Shown here: piece by piece, positions 26,288 through 35,511 of the stretch | Layout: every line of letters starts with the position of its first letter | Position numbering within the stretch: the stretch's first letter is position 1 | Assembly: GCA_052386675.1 (NCBI GenBank) | Contig: JBQTJX010000030.1 | Span: 90,408-154,407 of the forward strand | Direction: 5' to 3' | DNA length: 64,000 nt | From: RBG-16-66-20 sp052386675 | Lineage (GTDB): Bacteria; Pseudomonadota; Gammaproteobacteria; Burkholderiales; SG8-39 | Notes under the pieces: model-generated | The model's input: only the letters and a program-made list of their open reading frames with translations | The model's database searches: none | Told to the model about the DNA's origin: nothing | Made by a program: the position numbers and the translations under genes

Positions 26288-27037
26288 TCAGGCCTTCCCG
26301 ACTGCTTTGTCGGCGGCCGCCTGCGCCTTCCTGAAGTCGAGCGTGCCCTCGTAGAGCGCGCGCCCGGTGATGGCGCCGACGACGCCCTCCGGCGCGAGCC
26401 TGGCGCAGATGGCCTGCACGTCCTTGATGCTGTTCAGGCCGCCGCTGGCGATGACCGGGATGCGCGTCTGCTGCGCCAGCTTGTAGGTGGCCTCGATGTT
26501 GACCCCGTTCATCATGCCGTCGCTGCCGATGTCGGTGTAGATCAGGGCCTCGGCACCGTAGTCCTCGAACTTCTTCGCCAGGTCCGCGACCTCGTGCCCG
26601 GTCAACTTCGACCAGCCCTCGACCGCCACCTTGCCGTCCCTGGCGTCCAGGCCGACGATGATGTGCCCCGGAAACGCAGTACAGGCGTCCTGCAGGAAGC
26701 CGGGGTTCTTCACCGCGGCGGTGCCGATGATGACGTAGGCGACGCCGGCGTCGATGTAGCCCTCGACGGTGTCCAGGTCGCGGATGCCGCCGCCCAGCTG
26801 GATCGGCGTTTTCTCGCCCACCGCCGCGATCATGTCGCGGATCACCTTCTCGTTCCTTGGCTTGCCCGCCACCGCGCCGTCGAGATCCACGATGTGCAGG
26901 CGCCGCGCGCCCAGCCCGGACCACTGCCGGGCCATGGCGACCGGATCCTCGGAGAACACCGTGGCCGAATCCATGCGTCCCTGCACCAGGCGCACGCAGT
27001 GGCCGTTCTTCAGGTCAATGGCAGGGATGATGAGCAC
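26288..27037 (-). CDS. hisA: ProFAR isomerase HisA
   Basis: 249 residues. TIM barrel with AIDLKNGHCVRLVQG at the N-terminus (catalytic Asp), YTDIGSDGMMNG (second Asp) and phosphate loops GGIRD and ASGGLNS. Isomerises ProFAR to PRFAR. 23 nt before hisF. Confidence 0.96.
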   Translation of the reverse strand: MLIIPAIDLKNGHCVRLVQGRMDSATVFSEDPVAMARQWSGLGARRLHIVDLDGAVAGKPRNEKVIRDMIAAVGEKTPIQLGGGIRDLDTVEGYIDAGVAYVIIGTAAVKNPGFLQDACTAFPGHIIVGLDARDGKVAVEGWSKLTGHEVADLAKKFEDYGAEALIYTDIGSDGMMNGVNIEATYKLAQQTRIPVIASGGLNSIKDVQAICARLAPEGVVGAITGRALYEGTLDFRKAQAAADKAVGKA

Positions 27038-27052
27038 GAATGGGTCGGGAAA

Positions 27053-27676
27053 TCAGGGACGCCATTGAACGAAATTCGCCAGCATCCGCAAGCCGGAGTT
27101 CTGGCTCTTCTCGGGGTGGAACTGCACGGCGAAGATGTTATCCCGCGCCACTGCGCAGGTAAAGCGCCCGCCATACTCGCAACTCGCCGCGACGAGGCCC
27201 GCGTCCGAAGGCGACGGATAGTAGCTGTGCACGAAATAGAAGCGGCTGCGGTCCTCGATGCCCTGCCAGATGGCGTGCGGGCGATCCTGGAACACCTCGT
27301 TCCACCCCATGTGGGGGATCTTCAGCCCGCTGTTCTGCCCGCCGGCATGGAAGCGCGGCACGCACCCGGGGAGCAACCCCAGGCCCGCGGTGTCCCCTTC
27401 CTCGCCGCGCTCGAACAGCATCTGCAGGCCGATGCAAATGCCCAGGAACGGCTTGGACCGGGTGGCCTCGATCACCGCCTCGCGTGCGCCGCTCGCCGCC
27501 AGCTGGCGCATGCAGTCGGGCATCGCGCCCTGGCCGGGAACGACGACGCGCTCGGCGGCGAGGATCGCCTCCGGGTCCGAAGTCACCAGCACCTGGTCGC
27601 GCGGCGCCACGCGCTCCAGTGCCTTGGAGACCGAGCGCAGGTTGCCCATACCGTAGTCCACCACTGCGATTCTCAC
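27053..27676 (-). CDS. hisH: Imidazole glycerol phosphate synthase glutaminase subunit HisH
   Basis: 207 residues. Class I glutamine amidotransferase with nucleophile Cys in LGICIGLQML and His/Glu in VQFHPEKSQ. Two GTG codons stand side by side (27679 and 27676); I chose the second because GGGAG then lies 6 nt upstream. It supplies ammonia to HisF. Order hisB-hisH-hisA-hisF. Confidence 0.95.
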   Translation of the reverse strand: MRIAVVDYGMGNLRSVSKALERVAPRDQVLVTSDPEAILAAERVVVPGQGAMPDCMRQLAASGAREAVIEATRSKPFLGICIGLQMLFERGEEGDTAGLGLLPGCVPRFHAGGQNSGLKIPHMGWNEVFQDRPHAIWQGIEDRSRFYFVHSYYPSPSDAGLVAASCEYGGRFTCAVARDNIFAVQFHPEKSQNSGLRMLANFVQWRP

Positions 27677-27689
27677 CACCAGCTCCCGG

Positions 27690-28277
27690 CTAGAGCACGC
27701 CCTTGGTGGAGGGGATCGCGCCCGCGGCGCGCGGATCGGGTTCCGCCGCCATGCGCAGCGCGCGCGCGAAGGCCTTGAACATGGTCTCGCACTGGTGGTG
27801 GGCATTGTCGCCGCGCAGGTTGTCGATGTGCAACGTCACCTGCGCGTGGTTGACGAAGCCCTGGAAGAACTCGCGCGCGAGGTCGGCGTCGAATTCGCCG
27901 ATCAGGGCGCGCGTGAACTCGACCTTGTAGATGAGGCCGGGGCGGCCGGAGAAGTCGATCACCACCCGCGACAGCGCTTCGTCCAGCGGCACGTAGGCGT
28001 GGCCGTAGCGGCGAACGCCCGCCTTGTCGCCGATCGCCCTGGCGAAGGCCTGGCCCAGCGTGATGCCAATGTCCTCGACGGTATGATGGGCATCGATGTG
28101 CAAGTCGCCCTTGGCCTCGATGTCCAGGTCGAGCATGCCGTGGCGCGCCACCTGGTCGAGCATGTGCTCCAGGAACGGGATACCGGTGGCGAGCGTCGCC
28201 TTGCCGGTCCCGTCCAGGTTCACGCGAACGCGAATCTGCGTCTCCTTGGTATTGCGCTGGATCTCGGCGGTTCTCAT
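27690..28277 (-). CDS. hisB: Imidazoleglycerol-phosphate dehydratase (HisB, monofunctional)
   Basis: 195 residues. Metal-binding repeats HHTVEDIGITLGQA (His about 63-64) and HHQCETMFKAFARAL (about 161-162) are present. No phosphatase domain is fused, unlike E. coli HisB, so a separate histidinol-phosphate phosphatase is needed elsewhere. Overlaps hisC by 4 nt. Confidence 0.96.
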   Translation of the reverse strand: MRTAEIQRNTKETQIRVRVNLDGTGKATLATGIPFLEHMLDQVARHGMLDLDIEAKGDLHIDAHHTVEDIGITLGQAFARAIGDKAGVRRYGHAYVPLDEALSRVVIDFSGRPGLIYKVEFTRALIGEFDADLAREFFQGFVNHAQVTLHIDNLRGDNAHHQCETMFKAFARALRMAAEPDPRAAGAIPSTKGVL

Positions 28278-29353
28278 CTCAGTGCCTCTTTCAGTGCGGC
28301 GAGCAGTATACGATTCTCATCCGGCGCGCCGACGGTGAGGCGCAGGCAGTTCTCCATCAGCGGATGGCCGCCGGAGAAGTCCTTCACCAGCACCCCCTGC
28401 GCCTTCAGGCTCTCGAATACCCGGGACCCGGCGCCGGCGCCGCCCTTCACGCGCGCAAGGAAGAAGTTGGCGGCGGTCGGGTAGACCGTCAGGCCCGGCA
28501 TTGCCTCCAGCAGCGGTCGCACACGCTCCCGTTCCGCGAGCACTTTCGCCGCCTGGGCATCGAGCACGGACTTGTTCTCGAGCAGCTTGATCGCCACCGC
28601 CTCGGTGACGACGTTGATGTTGAAGGGCGAACGCGTCTTGTTGAAGGCCTCGATCCACTCCGGCCGGCCGCAGACGTAGCCCAGACGCAGGCCCGCCATG
28701 CCGATCTTGGAGACGGTGCGCATCACCACCATGTTGTCGAACTCGGCCAGGCGCGGCATGAAGGTCGCGCCGGCGAACGGCTGGTAGGCCTCGTCGATCA
28801 CCACCAGGCCGGGCGCGGCGCGGATGATGCGCTCGACGTCCGCGACCGGGAACGCGTTGCCGGTGGGATTGTTCGGGTAGGCGAGCCAGATCACCGCCGG
28901 CTTCTCCTTCGCCATGGCGGCGAGGAATGCGTCGGCGTCGAGCGAGAAATCCTCGCGCAGCGGCACGCCGGCGAAGCGCAGCCGGAACAGCATCGCGTAG
29001 ATCGAGAACATGGCGAACGACGGCGCCGGGGCCATCACGACCGCGCCTTCGCCCGCGACCGCCGCGGTGATGTACTGGATGCATTCGTCCGAGCCGTTGC
29101 CCAGCAGCACGTCGCAGCCCGCGGGCACCTGCATCACGTCCCGGATCAGGCCGCGCAACCTGTGCGCGGTGGGCACCGGGTAGCGATTGAGCGATAGCCC
29201 GGCCACGATGCGGCCGACCTCGTCGGCGAGTTCCCGCGGCAGGCCGTAGGGGCTCTCCATGACATCCAGCTTGACCAGCCCGGTGGCGTCGGACACGGGG
29301 TAGGCGTGCATGGCCTGGACCTCCGGCCGGATCACCCTGGATGCGCGGCTCAT
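28274..29353 (-). CDS. hisC: Histidinol-phosphate aminotransferase
   Basis: 359 residues. Fold-type I PLP enzyme: LDVMESPYGLP at the N-terminus, AYPNNPTGN, VIDEAYQPF and the Schiff-base Lys in RTVSKIGMAGLRLGY. Converts imidazole acetol phosphate to histidinol phosphate. Overlaps hisD and hisB by 4 nt each. Confidence 0.96.
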   Translation of the reverse strand: MSRASRVIRPEVQAMHAYPVSDATGLVKLDVMESPYGLPRELADEVGRIVAGLSLNRYPVPTAHRLRGLIRDVMQVPAGCDVLLGNGSDECIQYITAAVAGEGAVVMAPAPSFAMFSIYAMLFRLRFAGVPLREDFSLDADAFLAAMAKEKPAVIWLAYPNNPTGNAFPVADVERIIRAAPGLVVIDEAYQPFAGATFMPRLAEFDNMVVMRTVSKIGMAGLRLGYVCGRPEWIEAFNKTRSPFNINVVTEAVAIKLLENKSVLDAQAAKVLAERERVRPLLEAMPGLTVYPTAANFFLARVKGGAGAGSRVFESLKAQGVLVKDFSGGHPLMENCLRLTVGAPDENRILLAALKEALR

Positions 29354-30642
29354 CGTCGCGCTTGCCTGCGCATCTCCGCCGACCGGGCGTGCGCCTCAAG
29401 CCCCTCGCCGCGCGCAAGGGTCGCCGCCAGCCGGCCGAGCGTACGCGCGCCGCGCCGGGACACCTCGATCAGGCTGCTGCGCTTCTGGAAATCGTAGACC
29501 CCTAGCGGCGAGGAAAAGCGTGCGGTGCCGGAGGTGGGCAGGACGTGGTTCGGCCCGGCGCAATAGTCGCCGATGGCCTCGGAACTCCAGCGCCCGAGGA
29601 AGATCGCGCCGGCGTGGCGCAGCTTCGGCAGCAGCGCCCGCGGCTTCGCCACCGCGAGCTCCAGGTGCTCCGGCGCGATGCTGTTGGCGACCGAGCAGGC
29701 TTCCGCCAGGCTGCGCGTCTGGATCAGCGCGCCGCGCGCGGCGAGCGAAGCCGCGATCACCCGGCGGCGCGCCATGCCGCCGATCAGGCGCCCGATGGCG
29801 GCTTCGACCCGGTCGAGGTAGGCGTGGCTGGGCGAGAGCAGGATCGCCTGCGCCACCTCGTCGTGCTCGGCCTGCGAGAACAGGTCCATTGCCACCCACT
29901 CCGCCGGCGCGGCGCCGTCGCCGATCACCAGGATCTCGGAGGGCCCGGCGATCATGTCGATCCCGACCTCGCCGAAGACCTGGCGCTTGGCCTCGGCGAC
30001 GAACGCGTTGCCCGGGCCGACGATCTTGTCCACCTTGGGCACGCTGCGCGTGCCGTAGGCGAGCGCCGCGACTGCCTGCGCGCCACCCAGTTCGATGACG
30101 CGGTCGACCCCGGCGATCGCCGCGGCGGCCAGCACCATGGGGTCGAAGTTCGGGCTCACCATCACCACCTCGCGCACCCCCGCCACCTTCGCGGGAATGG
30201 CATTCATCAGCACCGAGGACGGGTAGGCCGCCTTGCCGCCAGGCACGTACAGGCCGACGCGGTCGAGCGGGCTCACGATCTGGCCCAGGCGCGTGCCATC
30301 GCGCTCGACGACTGTCCAGGAGCGCGACAGCTGCCGCGCGTGGAAGCGCCGCACGCGCGCCGCCGCCTGTCGCAGCGCCGCCGCCTGCGCCCGGGGCAGC
30401 CCGGCCAGCGCTGCCCGCAGCCGAGCCTGCGGCACTTCGAGCTGCGCCACCGAGCGCGCCTTGACGCGGTCGAAGCGGCGCGCATAGGCGAGCACCGCGG
30501 CATCGCCTCGGCGGCGGACGTCGGCAAGGATGGCTCGCACCACGCGCGCCACGGAGGCATCGGCGGAGGCCTCGTAGCGGGTCAGGGACTCGAGCTTCGC
30601 GCCGAACCCCGGGTCGCGGGTGGTCAGTCGGCGCAGCTTCAC
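29350..30642 (-). CDS. hisD: Histidinol dehydrogenase
   Basis: 430 residues. Zn/NAD enzyme for the last two steps of histidine synthesis. Signature region IDMIAGPSEILVIGD, then DLFSQAEHDEVAQA (Zn-ligand Gln and His), and the conserved C-terminal NHVLPTSGTARF. Overlaps hisG by 4 nt. Confidence 0.97.
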   Translation of the reverse strand: MKLRRLTTRDPGFGAKLESLTRYEASADASVARVVRAILADVRRRGDAAVLAYARRFDRVKARSVAQLEVPQARLRAALAGLPRAQAAALRQAAARVRRFHARQLSRSWTVVERDGTRLGQIVSPLDRVGLYVPGGKAAYPSSVLMNAIPAKVAGVREVVMVSPNFDPMVLAAAAIAGVDRVIELGGAQAVAALAYGTRSVPKVDKIVGPGNAFVAEAKRQVFGEVGIDMIAGPSEILVIGDGAAPAEWVAMDLFSQAEHDEVAQAILLSPSHAYLDRVEAAIGRLIGGMARRRVIAASLAARGALIQTRSLAEACSVANSIAPEHLELAVAKPRALLPKLRHAGAIFLGRWSSEAIGDYCAGPNHVLPTSGTARFSSPLGVYDFQKRSSLIEVSRRGARTLGRLAATLARGEGLEAHARSAEMRRQARR

Positions 30643-31280
30643 CGGCTTGCCTTCGAGAACGCCTCGATCAGCGGCTGCAGCTCGCCGCGCCGCGTCTTCA
30701 GCGCCGCCTGGTTGACGATCAGCCGCGCCGAGACCGGCATGATCTCCTCCACCGCCTCCAGCCGGTTCGCCTTCAGCGTCGCGCCGGTGGACACCAGGTC
30801 CACGATGGCGTCGGCGAGGTTCAGCAACGGGGCCAGTTCCATGGAACCGTAGAGCCGGATCAGGTCCACGTGCACGCCCTTGGCGGCGAAGTGCTCGCGG
30901 GTGGTCTGGATGTACTTGGTGGCCACGCGCAGGCGCGCGCCCTGGCGCACCGCCGCGGCGTAGTCGAAGCCGCGGCGCACCGCCACCATCATGCGGCAGC
31001 GGGCGATGCCCAGGTCCAGGGGCTGGTACAGCCCGGCGCCGCCATGTTCGTGCAGCACGTCCTTGCCGGCGATGCCGATCTCGGCGGCGCCATGCTGCAC
31101 GTAGGTCGGCACGTCGGAGGCGCGCACCACGATAAGCCGGATGTCGCGGCGCGCCGTGGGCAGGATGAGCTTGCGCGACGCGTCCGGGTCCTGCGCGGGC
31201 GTGGCGCCGACGCGCGCGAGCAGCGGCCCGGTCTCCTCGAGGATGCGGCCTTTCGACAACGCGATGCTGATGACGCCCAT
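30639..31280 (-). CDS. hisG: ATP phosphoribosyltransferase catalytic subunit, short form (HisG-S)
   Basis: 213 residues, the short form that lacks the C-terminal regulatory ACT-like domain. Typical start GVISIALSKGRILEET and PRPP-binding DLVSTGATLKAN. Short HisG works as a hetero-octamer with HisZ, not encoded in this window; in Betaproteobacteria hisZ is usually elsewhere. First committed step of the pathway and site of feedback control through HisZ. Starts 5 nt after murA. Confidence 0.96.
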   Translation of the reverse strand: MGVISIALSKGRILEETGPLLARVGATPAQDPDASRKLILPTARRDIRLIVVRASDVPTYVQHGAAEIGIAGKDVLHEHGGAGLYQPLDLGIARCRMMVAVRRGFDYAAAVRQGARLRVATKYIQTTREHFAAKGVHVDLIRLYGSMELAPLLNLADAIVDLVSTGATLKANRLEAVEEIMPVSARLIVNQAALKTRRGELQPLIEAFSKASR

Positions 31281-31285
31281 GATGG

Positions 31286-32536
31286 TCAGTTTACCCGCTG
31301 GACCCGTGCGCCAAGGGCCACCAGCTTGGTCTCCAGCGCTTCGTAGCCGCGGTCAAGGTGGTAGATGCGGTCGATCACGGTCTCGCCCTCGGCGGCGAGC
31401 GCGGCGATCACCAGGCTCGCGGAGGCGCGCAGGTCGGTCGCCATCACCGGCGCGCCTGACAGGCGCTCCACGCCCCTGACGACCGCGACGTTGCCCTTCA
31501 GTTCGATGTTCGCGCCCAGGCGTGCCAGTTCCGGCACGTGGGTAAAGCGGTCGAGGTAGATCGTGTCCTCGATCACGCTGGTGCCGGCGGCCACGGCGCA
31601 CACCGCGATCATCTGCGCCTGCATGTCGGTGGGAAACCCGGGGAAGGGTTGCGTCACCACGTCCACGGCCTTTGGTCGCCGCGGGCCTTCCACGCTGACC
31701 GAGTCCGCGCAGCGGCGGATCGCGCAGCCCGTTTCCTCCAGCTTGCGCAAGGCGGCCTCGAAATGCTCCGGCAACACGCCTTCGAGGCTAACGCTGCCGC
31801 CAGTCATCGCGGCGGCGGCGGCGAAGGTCGCCGCCTCGATGCGGTCCGGGATGATGGTGGCGTCGATCGGGCGCAGGCTCGAGACGCCGCGGATCGTCAG
31901 GCGGCGCGAGCCCAGGCCCTCCAAGCTCGCGCCGCAGGCCGCCAGCACTTCGCCCAACGCAGTGACATCGGGTTCGACGGCTGCGTTCTCCAGCACCGTC
32001 GTGCCTTCGGCGAGGACGGCGGCCAGCATCAACTGCACCGTGGCGCCGACGGAAACCACGTCGAAGCTGAAGGTCGCGCCCTTCAGCTTCACGTCGCGGC
32101 CGACGATGTAGCCGTGTTCGATCGCCAGCCCTGCGCCCATCGCCTGCAGTCCGGACAGGTGCAGGTTCACCGGGCGCGGACCCCAGGCGCAGCCGCCCGG
32201 CAGCGACACCCGGGCACGGCCGAAGCGGGCGAGCAGCGGCGCCAGCACGTAGATGCTGGCGCGCATGGTCTTCACCAGGTCATAGGGCGCTTCGACCGAA
32301 TTCACGCTGCTGCTGTCGATCGTCAGCAGGTTGCCGTCGAAGTCGACCTTCGCGCCAAGCATCTCCAGCACGCGCGCAAAAGTCTGCGTGTCGCGCAGCC
32401 TGGGCACGTTGCGCAGGCGATGAACGCCGGGGGCGAGCAGCGTCGCCGCCATCACCGGCAGGGCGGCGTTCTTCGCCCCCGAGATGCGCACCGAGCCGGC
32501 AAGCGGGCGCCCGCCCGTGATCCTGAGCTTATCCAC
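31286..32536 (-). CDS. murA: UDP-N-acetylglucosamine 1-carboxyvinyltransferase MurA
   Basis: 416 residues. First committed step of peptidoglycan synthesis, adding enolpyruvate to UDP-GlcNAc. The active-site Cys116 is in LPGGCAWGPRP, the site modified by fosfomycin in Cys-type enzymes. N-terminal SGAKNAALPVMAATLLA contains the conserved Lys/Asn. Overlaps ibaG by 8 nt. Confidence 0.97.
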   Translation of the reverse strand: MDKLRITGGRPLAGSVRISGAKNAALPVMAATLLAPGVHRLRNVPRLRDTQTFARVLEMLGAKVDFDGNLLTIDSSSVNSVEAPYDLVKTMRASIYVLAPLLARFGRARVSLPGGCAWGPRPVNLHLSGLQAMGAGLAIEHGYIVGRDVKLKGATFSFDVVSVGATVQLMLAAVLAEGTTVLENAAVEPDVTALGEVLAACGASLEGLGSRRLTIRGVSSLRPIDATIIPDRIEAATFAAAAAMTGGSVSLEGVLPEHFEAALRKLEETGCAIRRCADSVSVEGPRRPKAVDVVTQPFPGFPTDMQAQMIAVCAVAAGTSVIEDTIYLDRFTHVPELARLGANIELKGNVAVVRGVERLSGAPVMATDLRASASLVIAALAAEGETVIDRIYHLDRGYEALETKLVALGARVQRVN

Positions 32537-32768
32537 CGGGCTTCCATTCCGCGGGGGTCAGGGTCTGCATCGACAGGGCGTGGATTTCCTCGCGCATGCG
32601 GTCGCCCAGCGCGCGGTACACCAGCTGGTGGCGCTGGACCCGGTTCCGGCCCTCGAACTCGGTCGATACGATGACCGCCTGGAAATGCTGGCCGTCGCCG
32701 ATCACCTCCAGGTGCTCGCAGGCGAGTCCCGCCGCGATGCCTTGCCTGACGCTTTCGTTGGTCACCAT
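32529..32768 (-). CDS. ibaG: BolA-family protein (IbaG-like)
   Basis: 79 residues from the ATG at 32768. BolA fold: LEVIGDGQHFQAVIVS, then RVQRHQLVYRALGDRMREEIHAL, with the conserved C-terminal His of the RHQ segment. BolA/IbaG proteins partner with monothiol glutaredoxins in iron-sulfur trafficking. Position before murA is conserved across Beta- and Gammaproteobacteria. Confidence 0.92.
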   Translation of the reverse strand: MVTNESVRQGIAAGLACEHLEVIGDGQHFQAVIVSTEFEGRNRVQRHQLVYRALGDRMREEIHALSMQTLTPAEWKPGG

Positions 32769-32776
32769 GGTTTGCC

Positions 32777-33532
32777 TCAGCCGCGTAGCTTGTAGCCGGA
32801 TTTGAGAAGCGCGAGCGCGATCGCCGACAGGACCGCGAAGCTTACCCCGCCCACCGCGAGGCTCGCGAGCGGCGCGAAATCGGAGGCGCCGAGGAAGCCA
32901 TGGCGGAAGCCGTCGATCAGGTAGAAGAACGGGTTCAGGTGGGAGGCGCCCTGCCAGAACTCCGGCAGCGCACGGATCGAATAGAACACCCCGGAGAGGA
33001 ATGTGAGCGGCAGGATGATGAAGTTCTGGAATGCCGCGATCTGGTCGAATTTGTCCGCCCAGATGCCCGCCAGCAGGCCAAGCGCGCCCAGCAGCGCGGA
33101 GCCGAGCAGCGCGAAGGCGAACGCCCACAGCGGTGCGGCGAAGTGCAGGTCGACGAACAGCGCGGTCGCCGCGAGCACGCCGGCGCCGACTGCCAGGCCG
33201 CGCACCATCGACGCAAGGACGTAGGCGGCGTAGAGCTCCAGGTGCGAGATCGGCGGCAACAGCACGAACACCATGTTGCCGGTAACCTTGGACTGGATCA
33301 GGCTGGAGGAGCTGTTGGCGAAGGCGTTCTGCAGGATGCTCATCATCACCAGCCCGGGCGCGAGGAACGCGGCATAGCTGGCGCCGCCGAGCGTCCCGAC
33401 GCGGTCCTCCAGCGCCTGGGCGAACACCACCAGGTACAGCAGCGAGGTGAGCACCGGCGCGGCCACGGTCTGGACGCCCACCTTCCAGAAGCGCAGGGTC
33501 TCCTTGTAGAACAGGGTCGGAAAGCCGCCCAT
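32777..33532 (-). CDS. ABC-2 type transporter permease
   Basis: 251 residues, six hydrophobic helices, ABC-2 membrane family (YadH-like), with the end of helix 5 reading FQNFIILPLTFLSGVFYSI, characteristic of the family. Pairs with the ATPase gene 1 nt upstream. Substrate unknown. This pair commonly sits between mlaB and ibaG in Betaproteobacteria, so an envelope-lipid role is possible but unproven. Confidence 0.92.
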   Translation of the reverse strand: MGGFPTLFYKETLRFWKVGVQTVAAPVLTSLLYLVVFAQALEDRVGTLGGASYAAFLAPGLVMMSILQNAFANSSSSLIQSKVTGNMVFVLLPPISHLELYAAYVLASMVRGLAVGAGVLAATALFVDLHFAAPLWAFAFALLGSALLGALGLLAGIWADKFDQIAAFQNFIILPLTFLSGVFYSIRALPEFWQGASHLNPFFYLIDGFRHGFLGASDFAPLASLAVGGVSFAVLSAIALALLKSGYKLRG

Positions 33533-33533
33533 G

Positions 33534-34472
33534 TCAGTGCTTTTCCACAGGGGGCCCGGGGGATACCGACGTCTCCCCCGATCCCGTCACCCGGAGGAAC
33601 ACTTCCTCCAGGTCCGGCGGCTGCAGTTCGAACTCGGCGATGCCGACGCCGGATTCGCGCAGCCGGTGCAGCACCGACTCCAGTTCGGCGGTGTCGCGCA
33701 GGCGCAGGTTGAACACGCTGCCGTCCTGCGACAGCACCGGCGCCGCGAGGCCCTCGGGCAGCTGCTCGCGGTCCAGGCGCAGGCGCAGGACGAAGCCGGA
33801 GAAGGTCTGCAGCAGGTTGCGGGTGGAGTCCAGCGCCACCACGCGCCCGGCCTTGAGCAGCGCGATGCGGTCGCACAACTCTTCGGCCTCGTCCAGGTAA
33901 TGGGTGGTGAGGACGATGGTGTGCCCGTCGCGGTTCAGGCGCCGGATGAAGCGCCACAGGCCCTGGCGCAGCTCGACGTCCACACCCGCGGTCGGCTCGT
34001 CCAGCACGATGACCGGCGGCTTGTGCACCAGCGCCTGCGCCACCAGCACGCGGCGCTTCATGCCGCCGGAGAGCGTGCGCATGTTGGCGTCGGCTTTCGC
34101 TTCCAGATCGAGGTGGTGGATCACCTCGTCGATCCAGGCATCGTTGCGCCGCAGGCCGAAGTAGCCCGACTGCAGGCGCAGCGTCTCGCGCACGGTGAAG
34201 AACGGGTCGAACACCAGTTCCTGCGGCACCACGCCGAGCATGCGGCGCGCGCTGCGGTAATCGGCCACCACGTCCGCGCCCATGACCCGCGCCGCGCCCG
34301 CGCTGGCGCGCACCAGGCCGGCGACGACGCTGATCAACGTCGTCTTGCCCGCGCCGTTGGGTCCTAGCAGGCCGAAGAACTCCCCTTGCCGCACCTGCAG
34401 GCTGACGCCGTCGAGCGCGCGCAGGCTGCCGTAGCGCTTCTCGACGTTCAGGGTTTCGATGGCGAAGGTCAT
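33534..34472 (-). CDS. ABC transporter ATP-binding protein (YadG-like)
   Basis: 312 residues from the ATG at 34472. Walker A GPNGAGKTTL (about 38-47), signature LSGGMKRRVLVA, Walker B VIVLDEPTAGVD and H-loop LTTHYLDE. A ~90-residue C-terminal extension is typical of DrrA/YadG-like exporters. Works with the permease directly downstream. Confidence 0.93.
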   Translation of the reverse strand: MTFAIETLNVEKRYGSLRALDGVSLQVRQGEFFGLLGPNGAGKTTLISVVAGLVRASAGAARVMGADVVADYRSARRMLGVVPQELVFDPFFTVRETLRLQSGYFGLRRNDAWIDEVIHHLDLEAKADANMRTLSGGMKRRVLVAQALVHKPPVIVLDEPTAGVDVELRQGLWRFIRRLNRDGHTIVLTTHYLDEAEELCDRIALLKAGRVVALDSTRNLLQTFSGFVLRLRLDREQLPEGLAAPVLSQDGSVFNLRLRDTAELESVLHRLRESGVGIAEFELQPPDLEEVFLRVTGSGETSVSPGPPVEKH

Positions 34473-34536
34473 GTGCGCGGCGGCGGCTGGGAGCGTGCCG
34501 TGGTGCCGCGCAGCCCTCCCGCAGACCGCCAAGTCC

Positions 34537-34842
34537 TCAGTGGTGGGTGGCGGCTTGCGGCCGGGCGACGGCGAGCAGCCCGTCGACGCCGTACAGGCGC
34601 GCGATCGCGGTCAGGCCATCGGGAAGGCCCGTGAAAGCGAGTTCCCGGTTGCGGGACCTGGCATCGCGCAGCCAGGCGAGCAGCATGGCGAGCGCCGAGG
34701 AATCCAGTTCGGTGACCCCGCCAAGATCCACGACACGCGCGCCGCCGAGAATCTGCTCCCGGCCCTGCTCGAGCAGCGCCGCGACGCCCGACAGTGTGAC
34801 CGGACCGGAGACGAGCATGCGGTCACCTTCGCGCGTGATCAT
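34537..34842 (-). CDS. mlaB: STAS-domain protein MlaB
   Basis: 101 residues with a STAS fold (GARVVDLGGVTELDSSALAMLLAWL; the conserved DSS/S site). MlaB is the cytoplasmic accessory that stabilises the MlaFEDB phospholipid transporter. It overlaps mlaC by 4 nt. Confidence 0.9.
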   Translation of the reverse strand: MITREGDRMLVSGPVTLSGVAALLEQGREQILGGARVVDLGGVTELDSSALAMLLAWLRDARSRNRELAFTGLPDGLTAIARLYGVDGLLAVARPQAATHH

Positions 34843-35510
34843 TTCTTGGCGGCCCCGGCCACCGTCGCCTTCTCGAGCGACTGGTTCTTGTTGCGCAGGG
34901 TCTTGATCAGGCCGTCGATGCCGGCATCGCGGATCTGGTTGTCGAACTCGGTGCGGTAGTTCGCGACCAGGCTGATGCCGGCGACGCGCACGTCCCAGAC
35001 CTTCCAGCCGCCGGGGCGCTTCTCCATGTCGTACTCCAGCTGCACCGGCTGGGCGCCGGACTGCGCCACGCGCACGATGACCGTGACGTCAGTGTCGGTA
35101 GGCTTGGCGCGGAGCGGGCGGAAGTCGAAGCGCTGGTCCTTGTAGGCGGCGATCGAACTCGCGTAGGTGCGCACCAGCAGCGTACGAAACTCGTCGATGA
35201 GCCGCGCCTTCTGGTCGGCGCTCGCCTTTTCCCAGTGCCGCGCCACCGCGCTAGCGGTCATGGCGTTGAAATTGAAGTGCGGCAGGACCTTCGCTTCGAT
35301 GAGCGCCACCACCTTGCGGCGATCACCGGCCTGGATGTCCTTGTCGCTGCGGACGATGTCCACCACTTCGAGGGTGACGTTCTTTACCAGCACGTCGGGG
35401 GCCACGTCCTGCGCCTGAGCCATGCCGGCGACCGAAATCGCCGCCATCGCGGCAATCCACGACGCCGACTTCGCGGCGGCGGCCACGAAACGGGCAATCA
35501 CCGGGAACAT
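34839..35510 (-). CDS. mlaC: Periplasmic phospholipid-binding protein MlaC
   Basis: 223 residues. Signal peptide (about 1-32, ending SVAGMAQAQ) and the Ttg2D/MlaC family core (HFNFNAMTASAVARHWEKAS; FRTLLVRTYASSIAAYKDQ). It shuttles phospholipids between the outer-membrane MlaA complex and inner-membrane MlaFEDB. The basic, Lys-rich C-terminus is unremarkable. Confidence 0.93.
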   Translation of the reverse strand: MFPVIARFVAAAAKSASWIAAMAAISVAGMAQAQDVAPDVLVKNVTLEVVDIVRSDKDIQAGDRRKVVALIEAKVLPHFNFNAMTASAVARHWEKASADQKARLIDEFRTLLVRTYASSIAAYKDQRFDFRPLRAKPTDTDVTVIVRVAQSGAQPVQLEYDMEKRPGGWKVWDVRVAGISLVANYRTEFDNQIRDAGIDGLIKTLRNKNQSLEKATVAGAAKK

Positions 35511-35511
35511 C